Assembly (NCBI GenBank): GCA_900128395.1
Contig: LT649287.1
Location: 1-45,824, forward strand
Origin: Stramenopiles sp. TOSAG23-2
Taxonomy: Eukaryota > Sar
Length of the DNA stretch: 45,824 nucleotides
Direction of reading: 5' to 3'
Made by a program: the position numbers and the translations under genes. This document shows, in pieces, positions 13,092 through 20,621 of this stretch; within the stretch, counting starts at the first letter, position 1, and each line of letters opens with the position of its first letter. The notes below the pieces were generated by a model that was not told the origin of the DNA, searched no databases, and was given only the letters and a program-made list of their open reading frames with translations.

Positions 13092-13313
13092 TTGAAATTA
13101 AATAAAGAGTTTAAAATAAGAATTGGGGGGGCTACCATGATGTGGCAAGCTGGCGTGAGTCCGGAGGAGATTAAGATGTATGGGCGTTGGTCAAGTGAGT
13201 GCTGGATGTACTACTGTAGGAGACTAGGGACAACTTGGGTGAAGCTAGCAAAGAAGATCGCGAAGAGCGAGCTAGAGGTGAATGATGTTTTGGAAGACCT
13301 AGTAAGGGGATAG
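13092..13313 (+). pseudogene. Tyrosine recombinase C-terminal fragment
   Basis: The reading frame contains RIGGATMMWQAGVSPEEI, then GRWSSE and YYCR. This is the spacing of the catalytic C-terminal block of DIRS/Crypton-type tyrosine recombinases (normally HSxRIGGAT...GRW.S...Y). The Arg, the GRW Trp and the tyrosine candidates are kept. The conserved His three residues before the Arg is Phe here. The frame opens with TTG rather than ATG, and an in-frame stop lies seven codons upstream, so the N-terminal core-binding and first-Arg regions are missing. It is therefore a truncated, probably inactive copy. The 7-G run inside the conserved motif is a possible frameshift hotspot. Confidence 0.7.
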
Positions 13314-13443
13314 TACAATAGAAGAACTAAGGGATTTAGGGTGAAGTATGGGTTAGGAAGGAACTCAACCTGAAGCTAAAATAGTAGTCGAAGCGGGAGG
13401 GTCGTAAATTAATACAGGCGGGCTAGAAGAGGTGAATGTAGAA

Positions 13444-13950
13444 ATGGGAAAGAACGTGGGCTTATTGACTTGGTATGGCAGTACAACAGGAAAAAAAAAT
13501 GGTGATAAATATGCAAAACGAAAACAAACAGGAACAGATGATATAAGAAAATTTGTGAGAAGAAGTTATGAAGAATTGGACAAAAGGTGTAGAGAAGATG
13601 ATAAACGTTTTGGCAACCCCATGAATATGGACAAGAGTACAAGCACAGCCATAATAGATACATATGTATTGCTACAAGAAGCAGAGGCACCAAGGCAACT
13701 ACTCCAAAAAGTTTTGTCTGCAATAGATATTTTGCACCTTGTGAAACGAAAATCAATTTACCAAGTGTATGGCAAGGTACAGGCTGATAGCAGTTTGCGC
13801 CAGTTGCTAGTACAGCCAGAAGAGCAGCAAAGCAATATGCTACAAGACGTCACGGCAGAGGAAATGGCGGTAATGAAAGCCAGCGAGAGTGCTTATTGTT
13901 ATCCAATACATATTGTCTCTCCTCATAACTCTATGGAGTCCCTACGGTAG
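13444..13950 (+). CDS. Hypothetical protein in recombinase element
   Basis: A 168-residue ORF from ATG at 13444 (the open frame extends to GTG at 13432), with no recognised domain. It is Lys/Arg- and Gln-rich, predicted mostly helical, with a basic N-terminal third (KKNGDKYAKRKQ) and a Gln/Glu-rich C-terminal part. No signal peptide or TM is seen. Base composition matches the surrounding mobile element rather than host genes, so it is probably an element-encoded or captured ORF, possibly a degraded remnant. The ORF ends inside the nested hairpin cluster. Confidence 0.4.
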   Translation: MGKNVGLLTWYGSTTGKKNGDKYAKRKQTGTDDIRKFVRRSYEELDKRCREDDKRFGNPMNMDKSTSTAIIDTYVLLQEAEAPRQLLQKVLSAIDILHLVKRKSIYQVYGKVQADSSLRQLLVQPEEQQSNMLQDVTAEEMAVMKASESAYCYPIHIVSPHNSMESLR

Positions 13951-13991
13951 CTAGAGCTACGCTACCTGGCCCGCTGGGGCCTCCAGGAGAG
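13917..13991. repeat. Nested inverted-repeat cluster
   Basis: Outer arms CTCTCCT (13917-13923) and AGGAGAG (13985-13991) enclose GGTAGC (13946-13951)/GCTACC (13961-13966). They also enclose CCTGG (13965-13969)/CCAGG (13983-13987) around GGCCC (13968-13972)/GGGCC (13977-13981). It is GC-rich in an AT-rich locus. It could be a recombination or structured-RNA site of the neighbouring element, such as a crossover or terminal site. Confidence 0.55.
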
Positions 13992-14354
13992 CAGTACAGT
14001 GTTGAGGGATTTCTTGCATTTTTTATTGTTCCTAATAGGGTTACAATACTATTCCTATACTAATACTATAGAAAAAAAAAACATCAGCAATAATGCAATG
14101 ATACAATGATACTAATACTGTACTAAAAATGTAGAATGTCAAAACCAACCATTTTCCATTTTTCCAAAAAGCATGCCACTTGCTTAACACAAACAAAAGA
14201 GTATTGTCAACAACAAGAATAAAAAGGAGATACAAAAAATTAATACAAAGGAACAATAGATATTTATTAAATATATATATATATTTAATAATTATTTCAA
14301 ATTTTTTAAAGAATAAGGGGGGTGGATTAGAAAAAAAGAACCAGAAAAAAAAAA
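13992..14354. other. Intergenic, A/T-rich leader of EEP gene
   Basis: No gene was recognised. The first 50 bases still share the GC-richer character of the element. From about 14050 the sequence returns to A/T-rich DNA with poly-A tracts and an ATATAT run just upstream of the next start codon, so the mobile-element edge probably lies near 14040-14050. Confidence 0.45.
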
Positions 14355-15569
14355 ATGCCAAGGCGAAAATCAAAAACACAATCGAAAATCAAAATGAATG
14401 TACGAATTATTACGTACAATGTATTATCGTCACACTTACGTGATCCAAAACGTTTTACTAAATGTACAACAAAAGCTTTAGATCCAAATGGCAGTTACAG
14501 AAAGCTAATCAAACGATTAGATTCTGAAATTTCAGACCTATCTGGTGCTGCCTCAAAACCTGTATTTTGTTTACAAGAAGTTTCGCGTTTATGGGCTGGT
14601 AATTTAACAGCATGGTTTAATGCAAGAAATTATACGTTTATACCAAGTTTATATGGAAGAGAGTTTAATGGTTATATGGGTTGTGCAATTGCCGTTCCAA
14701 TGGATGCATTTAGTATTACGGATTGCAAAATTGATCGATTATCTGAAACGAAAAAATTTTGGCCAGTTGATCCTGCAGAAGAATTTGCATATAAAAATAG
14801 GTTTAAGAAAAAGAAAAGTTCTTCAAAGAAAAATGATAGTGATGACAAAGGTTGGTGGGCAACATTTTGTGAGTTATTTAGTAGTAGTAGTAGTACTGAA
14901 AAAAACAACGATAATAACAACAACGACAGTAAAACAGTAGAAGAGGAAGAAATCCCAAAACCACATGAAGAAAAAATTGCAGAATATTGGCATAAGGCAA
15001 AATATAGACATAATACGGTTATTGCTGTGCAACTATCAACATCAAAAGGTGGTAAATTTTGGATTGGTAATTATCATATGCCATGTGCATTTTGGAGTCC
15101 ACCAATAATGTCTATACATACGGCATTGTTAGGGCAATATATGGAAACATTATCGAAAAATGATAAAATACCATTTGTGTTAGCAGGTGATTTTAATTTT
15201 TCGCCTGAGAAAGCACAATATGAAATCATGGTAAATGGCAAATTATCTGCACTTTCAACAGATGCAATGCCTGTATTTCCGTCATGGTGGGATTCAAACT
15301 GGAAACCAACATTGAAATGTGGTTTACGATCAGCATATAAAGAACATTTTGGTGAAGAACCAGATTGTACAAATTATGCATTTATTGATCCAGGTCCAGA
15401 TCCATTCATCGATACGTTGGATTATATTTTTCTATCAAAAAATATTAATGTTCTTGATGCAAGAGAATTGCCAAATCGTTTAGATATTAATGGGCCAATG
15501 CCAAATAAAAAATTTGAATCTGATCATTTATTATTATGCAGTGATTTAGAGATTACATCAAGTTTGTAA
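14355..15569 (+). CDS. Endonuclease/exonuclease/phosphatase-fold protein
   Basis: 404 residues with the EEP (DNase I-like) motif series: RIITYNVLS (Asn, residues ~15-23), CLQEVS (catalytic Glu, ~74-79), NYHMPC (~236-241), LAGDFN (Asp/Asn, ~276-281), DTLDYIF (~354-360) and SDHLLL (catalytic His, ~391-396). This set fits CCR4/nocturnin/ANGEL/2',5'-phosphodiesterase-like Mg2+-dependent nucleases or phosphodiesterases. A low-complexity Lys/Ser/Asn insertion (~153-205) splits the fold. No signal peptide or LRR domain is seen, so a soluble, probably cytosolic enzyme is inferred. ATG 14355 follows a poly-A run; an alternative start (MNVRIITYN) lies 13 codons later. The substrate cannot be assigned. 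Confidence 0.8.
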   Translation: MPRRKSKTQSKIKMNVRIITYNVLSSHLRDPKRFTKCTTKALDPNGSYRKLIKRLDSEISDLSGAASKPVFCLQEVSRLWAGNLTAWFNARNYTFIPSLYGREFNGYMGCAIAVPMDAFSITDCKIDRLSETKKFWPVDPAEEFAYKNRFKKKKSSSKKNDSDDKGWWATFCELFSSSSSTEKNNDNNNNDSKTVEEEEIPKPHEEKIAEYWHKAKYRHNTVIAVQLSTSKGGKFWIGNYHMPCAFWSPPIMSIHTALLGQYMETLSKNDKIPFVLAGDFNFSPEKAQYEIMVNGKLSALSTDAMPVFPSWWDSNWKPTLKCGLRSAYKEHFGEEPDCTNYAFIDPGPDPFIDTLDYIFLSKNINVLDARELPNRLDINGPMPNKKFESDHLLLCSDLEITSSL

Positions 15570-15813
15570 AATGCGTATAATATGATATATTATGATAAAA
15601 AAGATGTGTACATAATTATGAAATAATCAATAATTCGTATACGACGAGCACGTAAAAATTAAAAAAATGTGTGTGTGTGTGTGCAATGCGGTTCATTACA
15701 TGTAAAAATTATCAGTTAAAATACGTATTATACACGTAAAATTAATATATTTTTAAGGGAGTCTTCTCTCTCTCTTTTTTTATTCCCTTGTGTACACGCG
15801 CCGTAATTTTTTT

Positions 15814-18800
15814 TTAATCTCGCTGCTGTATCAAACCAACTGCATGTGAAGGATTGGCAGTCGGTGTACGAATACTGAATTGCCTTGTCCCTAATTCAAT
15901 TATACCACCACTTTTAGTAACTTGTATTTCCCTACCATTGCGTCGATTACCATTGTTTGAAGCAACACATTTTTTAATAGCATAACGACAGACTAGACAA
16001 AGAATCAAACTACCCACAACAATAATAATCACTATCTCCGCTTTCAATGCCTCAGGTTTACTACAACCATCTACATCATAATTTTTTTCAGTTGAACAGT
16101 ATTCTTCTTTAGTCATATTCAATGCACATGCATTACAAGCTGCATTGTGTGCCATGCAACATGCCCTGCCAATTTCATCAGCAGGCTTTGATTCTTTCTT
16201 ACATCCCTTGTAATTTGCATGATTTTCGCAAAATTCTTTCACAGTAACTCCAAGTTGACATGCACGGCATGAAGCTATGAGCGCACGGCAGCACATTTTT
16301 GGAGGAGTTGATGTGGAGGAAGGCATTGCTGTTGTGGTTGTTATTGTAGAAGGTACCGATGCTGATGTGGTTGTTATTGTAGAAGGTACCGATGCTGATG
16401 TGGTTGTTATTGCAGAAGGTACCGATGCTGGTGTGGATGTAGTACCAGTCTCACATCCCGTATAATTTGCATGATTTTCGCAAAATTCTTTCACAGTAAC
16501 TCCAAGTTGACATGCACGGCATGAAGCTATGAGCGCACGGCAGCACATTTTTGGAGGAGTTGATGTGGAGGAAGGCATTGCTGTTGTGGTTGTTATTGTA
16601 GAAGGTACCGATGCTGATGTGGTTGTTATTGTAGAAGGTACCGATGCTGATGTGGTTGTTATTGCAGAAGGTACCGATGCTGGTGTGGATGTAGTACCAG
16701 TCTCACATCCCGTATAATTTGCATGATTTTCGCAAAATTCTTTCACAGTAACTCCAAGTTGACATGCACGGCATGAAGCTATGAGCGCATGGCAGCACAT
16801 ATTTGGAGGAGTTGATGTGGAGGAAGGCATTGTTGTTGTGGTTGTTATTGTAGAAGGTACCGATGCTGATGTGGATGTAGTACTACTATCCAATGACGAT
16901 GATGTTGATGTTGTAGGAGCCATTGTTGCAGCTGTTGTGGTTGATGATGCTGTTTTTGTTGTTGTTCCAGCTATGATTGCAGCTGATGTAGTAGTTGTAC
17001 TACTAGAGGATATGGCTGTTGTTGTTTTTGTCATTATTGGAGCTAATGTTGTTGTTGCTGTTGCTGTTGATGATGATAAGTCTCTTCTTTGACACACTCT
17101 CTTTGGGCAATTGGTTGTAGCTAACATTACCTCTAATGTTGGTTTTTGACATCCAGTATCAGCACATTCTTTAGAATATAATTTCAAGTTAGCTGTATTT
17201 TGTGTGGATGTTAAACCAAATGTAAACACATCAATATTGTTAGAATATATGCTTTCAATGTAAGCTTTTACATCAAATGTAACAATCGATGATGCGACTA
17301 AATTTGTCTGGCTTTGTAAACGTTCTTCCCAACCATTTGGATGATTTAAACCAGTAATAACCATTTCATCCCAAACAGTATCATTCATACTCCACAACGA
17401 TAATTCATCTATATCCTTATCAGTATAAACTTGCATTTTCAAAGTTGCACCTTTCACTAAAATGTCGCATCCACTATTTTTCAAATCAGTTGTAACATCA
17501 TTCACTAATGAAAAACGTAAATATGAAGTAATACGTTGAGTATTAGCACTAAGTTCATCTCGTACTCTCAACACTTGTGTATTACCAAAGTTGCTGTTTT
17601 GTTTACTGGTATCATCTTCATAAACTGCAGCATCATCTGTTGGTATTATCAATACAGTGGCATCTTCTTTCTTTGGAACTGTAAAACTCCATGTTGGAGA
17701 AGTTTTTGTACTACCATCTGCAAACATGGCACGAACTCGCCACTGGATCACAACATTTTGTTCCCATGTACAATTTGAAAAAATATTATTTTTGCCATAA
17801 AATGTTTCTTGCAATTCAAATGAACTTGTTGTATCATTATATAATTCCAATTCATGTTTAACAGCATTACGAGCATGTAAAAACATCAAATCAGCATCAT
17901 ACTTGACACTATTTGAATTGTCCGGGGGGATTGGGAATGATGGCACAGTATCTTGATATCCAGGTATAAAATAATACAGGTCGCCATATTCATATGCACC
18001 AATATCTACCGTACTGCCAAGATGTCGATTGCCATTATCATAAGATGAAATAGCATCACTATTGCCTTTATCAATTAAACTACTTGAATCTTTTCTTGGT
18101 CTAAAGTCATAATTTTTATAATCTCGTAATAAATTCCGAACTTTTGGTGTATTTACAAATTCATTATAATTAAATTGTGCATTGTACTTTGCATACGATG
18201 TAATGTCTAAATTACCAGTAGCTAAGCCAGTAATTGTTCCACCTGCATTATTTACCACGACAGATCTATCCCCGATTGGTTGGCATGATTGATCTGCTGG
18301 ATAATATCGTAATATCTGTAAATCTTCACTTTGCCATGACTCAAAGACTAAATTGTTATAAAAAATGTGATCATTTCCTTTTGATTTAATTCCACCTAAT
18401 GCTCCGTAAACAACATTATGATGCATTGTACCATTATCACCATAAATGCAATCATCCCCACTATCAAAACGCAAACCAAGTTTACGTGTATTCATAACCC
18501 AGTTATATGCATATACAGTACCACGTTGTACTAATGAGGATGCTTGCAATGCTGCTCCATCATGCTGCACTAAGCCCATGTTCGTAAAGTAATTATACTC
18601 TGCAATTGGTCTTTGAGAACATTCACCAGTAAACTCTTCAAATGCCATTGTTGTTGGATTTGTTGCAGTTTGTCCATTTGCCATTTTGCAATATTTAAAA
18701 AAGTCATTTTTATCTGTTTCAATAGAACCAGGTGTGTTTAATCCGGCAGATGCACCAGCTGTATCAATTGTATTTCTAGAAAATGTAATTGGCCCAGTTT

Positions 18801-20082
18801 TAGTGTTTGTTAATATCGTGAAGGAATAACCAACTCCACTATAATCAATATGATTGAAGTAATTATTGTAAACAGTATCTAATCCTGAATTTGAGAACGA
18901 TAATGCAGCATTATCGGTATATTGAAATTTATTATTTTTCCATGTACTATTTGTGCGATATCCGATTTTACTTCCAACGGCAGTTGGTGCAGCGCCAGTA
19001 AATTTTAATTGATTTTTATTACCATTGTACCAACTTCCAGTTGGGTTATAATTTCCTTTTACTTGAGCCAATGCTCGTTTGGAAAATGATGGGTACAAAA
19101 AGTCTGAATTTAAAACAGTACAAGAGGTACTTTCCCACATAACTATTGTAGTGCCAAAAAATTGCAAACCATTTATATTGATATTGGAACATGCATTTAA
19201 TACTATACCATATGTAACATTTTTACCATAGATATTAACATTGTTTGGATTTTGATCTGCAACATTTGGTGAGCGCAATAATATTTTCTTAGTAGTTTGA
19301 TTGTATGCCCATTCGCCTGCCGCATCGATTAATTGTGGACAAAATTCTAAATAATATCTACCTTTTCCATCTCCAGGATGCCGAGCAGCTGGTTTTCCCG
19401 CACCAGCATTAAGAGTGTCATATTGAAAGGTGTTGCTGCCAGCAGTATGATTTTCTACAATAGCTTCCATCGTTTTCCAATGACCATTGTTAATAACAGC
19501 GACACATCCATTCATATTTTTATTTGTGTCTGCTAGTGATTGATTACTTGGTAGTTTTGAATAATCATCTGTTAAATTACCAAAACTAGAATCTAGTGAT
19601 TCGTACCTCCAGCCACCATAATCTCTATTGTATCCTTGAGTTGTCCATGGCGCGCCGTTTGGCCATCGTGCTGGTGGTAAATGCAAACGACTATCAGACC
19701 AAAATAATTGCCATACAGTCTGTGGTTCTGTTGTTTCCCATAAATTCGTTAATGGAGATGATGTTTTTAACGTCCAACCGCCTTGAATCTTTGCCGTTCC
19801 ATCAATAATTGGGATTTCATTATTGTATGCCAATAGATTCAAATTACTATAACCTGTTAATACAACACTTTCCGAAATATAATATCGACCGCCTCTTAAG
19901 AAACATGTGCCACCTGAACCAGCTAATTCAGCACACCTTGTTATTGTTAACACTGGCACGGAAATGTCATTTCCATCATTTGTATCCAACCCGGAAGGCG
20001 ATACATAAATCTCATTTGCAGCTTGAATAACGCCAATAAATATTGACAATATGAGAATATTAATAATTAATAATGACATCAT
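15814..20082 (-). CDS. Membrane-anchored beta-helix polysaccharide enzyme with DNRLRE domain and mucin-like stalk
   Basis: 1,422 residues. A signal peptide (1-21) precedes YVSPSGLDTNDGND, the typical opening of right-handed parallel beta-helix polysaccharide lyases/hydrolases. The RYYLEFCPQLIDAAGEWAYN segment (~245-265) and repeated asparagine/turn-rich coils (~290-660) continue that fold. Residues ~805-985 form a DNRLRE-type beta-sandwich (DDAAVYED...LRFSL...WDEMVI). A Thr/Ser-rich stalk with three near-identical Cys modules (CC.ALIASCRACQLGVTVKEFC) and a fourth divergent one lies at ~1000-1330. One TM (~1347-1370) and a short basic cytoplasmic tail complete it. This is an outward-facing ectoenzyme on a glycosylated stalk, likely acting on uronic-acid-containing or sulfated polysaccharide; the substrate and catalytic residues are not assigned. 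The stop is TAA. Confidence 0.78.
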   Translation of the reverse strand: MMSLLIINILILSIFIGVIQAANEIYVSPSGLDTNDGNDISVPVLTITRCAELAGSGGTCFLRGGRYYISESVVLTGYSNLNLLAYNNEIPIIDGTAKIQGGWTLKTSSPLTNLWETTEPQTVWQLFWSDSRLHLPPARWPNGAPWTTQGYNRDYGGWRYESLDSSFGNLTDDYSKLPSNQSLADTNKNMNGCVAVINNGHWKTMEAIVENHTAGSNTFQYDTLNAGAGKPAARHPGDGKGRYYLEFCPQLIDAAGEWAYNQTTKKILLRSPNVADQNPNNVNIYGKNVTYGIVLNACSNININGLQFFGTTIVMWESTSCTVLNSDFLYPSFSKRALAQVKGNYNPTGSWYNGNKNQLKFTGAAPTAVGSKIGYRTNSTWKNNKFQYTDNAALSFSNSGLDTVYNNYFNHIDYSGVGYSFTILTNTKTGPITFSRNTIDTAGASAGLNTPGSIETDKNDFFKYCKMANGQTATNPTTMAFEEFTGECSQRPIAEYNYFTNMGLVQHDGAALQASSLVQRGTVYAYNWVMNTRKLGLRFDSGDDCIYGDNGTMHHNVVYGALGGIKSKGNDHIFYNNLVFESWQSEDLQILRYYPADQSCQPIGDRSVVVNNAGGTITGLATGNLDITSYAKYNAQFNYNEFVNTPKVRNLLRDYKNYDFRPRKDSSSLIDKGNSDAISSYDNGNRHLGSTVDIGAYEYGDLYYFIPGYQDTVPSFPIPPDNSNSVKYDADLMFLHARNAVKHELELYNDTTSSFELQETFYGKNNIFSNCTWEQNVVIQWRVRAMFADGSTKTSPTWSFTVPKKEDATVLIIPTDDAAVYEDDTSKQNSNFGNTQVLRVRDELSANTQRITSYLRFSLVNDVTTDLKNSGCDILVKGATLKMQVYTDKDIDELSLWSMNDTVWDEMVITGLNHPNGWEERLQSQTNLVASSIVTFDVKAYIESIYSNNIDVFTFGLTSTQNTANLKLYSKECADTGCQKPTLEVMLATTNCPKRVCQRRDLSSSTATATTTLAPIMTKTTTAISSSSTTTTSAAIIAGTTTKTASSTTTAATMAPTTSTSSSLDSSTTSTSASVPSTITTTTTMPSSTSTPPNMCCHALIASCRACQLGVTVKEFCENHANYTGCETGTTSTPASVPSAITTTSASVPSTITTTSASVPSTITTTTAMPSSTSTPPKMCCRALIASCRACQLGVTVKEFCENHANYTGCETGTTSTPASVPSAITTTSASVPSTITTTSASVPSTITTTTAMPSSTSTPPKMCCRALIASCRACQLGVTVKEFCENHANYKGCKKESKPADEIGRACCMAHNAACNACALNMTKEEYCSTEKNYDVDGCSKPEALKAEIVIIIVVGSLILCLVCRYAIKKCVASNNGNRRNGREIQVTKSGGIIELGTRQFSIRTPTANPSHAVGLIQQRD
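16205..16860 (-). repeat. 252-bp in-frame tandem repeat (about 2.6 copies)
   Basis: Identical landmarks recur at 16217, 16469 and 16721, giving an exact 252-bp (84-codon) period. Each unit encodes one Cys module plus a Thr/Ser/Val-rich linker built from shorter repeats (ASVPSTITTT). The two downstream copies are almost identical and the third is shorter and more divergent, so the last duplication is recent. The antisense strand carries matching open frames that are only shadows. Confidence 0.9.
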
Positions 20083-20621
20083 CGTGTGCTGTTATTTAGA
20101 CCTATCTCTCTCTATATATATATATATATTAAATCTTTTTATTGCTACGGATTGGTTGATATTTATAGTTTTAATTTCATTATTGGATTGGATAAAAGAT
20201 ATGTTTTTGTGCTTTTTTCTTTCTTTTTTTTAATAATTTCGAAGATTTAGATTTGGTGTTTATGTTGGTGTGGCAGGGTGTGCCTCTCCCGATGCTATTA
20301 TATTTGCATGTATTATATTATATATGTAATATGTACATAACACCAAAAAAATCATCAAAAACAAAACCATGATTGATGAACACAAAACACAAAGCTACAC
20401 ATGGAACCTGGCCAAAATATGGAAAAACAACGGTTTGGGATCATCAATGGTTTGCATTGGAGAAGACCTAGTAGTAGGTATTGATGATAGTGGCGAACCG
20501 AAAAAAAGATATAATATAATTTTTTGTGTACATAAAAAATGAAAGGAAAGGAGGGAGAGAAATTTTGTGTCAAAAAAAATTACACACACACACACACACA
20601 CACGAAAGTATTAAATTTTAT
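20083..20621. other. Intergenic between beta-helix enzyme and Sas10
   Basis: No gene recognised. The stretch contains (TA)n near 20115-20130, a poly-T patch near 20219-20231 and a (CA)n microsatellite at 20582-20602 in the 3' flank of Sas10. Any promoter of the beta-helix gene must lie in the first few hundred bases. Confidence 0.45.

Larger units (their letters stand above)
12601..14050. mobile_element. Degenerate tyrosine-recombinase element
   Basis: The block is clearly G-richer than its surroundings and uses GGG/AGG-rich codons unlike neighbouring genes. It holds a C-terminal tyrosine-recombinase fragment (13092-13313), an orphan ORF (13444-13950), a perfect GCAATACC-GAA-GGTATTGC hairpin (12779-12797) and a nested hairpin cluster (13917-13991). 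DIRS/Ngaro-like retrotransposons and Crypton DNA transposons carry such recombinases. No reverse transcriptase was seen, so the class is undecided. The boundaries are approximate; no terminal repeats or target-site duplications were identified. Confidence 0.55.

Noticed and set aside
12601-14046. CCCTAACCCC at 12601 and TAGGGTTA at ~14035 as telomere-like or terminal inverted repeats
   Set aside because: The sequences are not exact reverse complements and occur once each; too short to support termini.
16277-16717. Two identical 62-codon plus-strand ORFs rich in Val/Asp
   Set aside because: They are antisense shadows of the 252-bp repeat in the beta-helix gene, with no independent signal.
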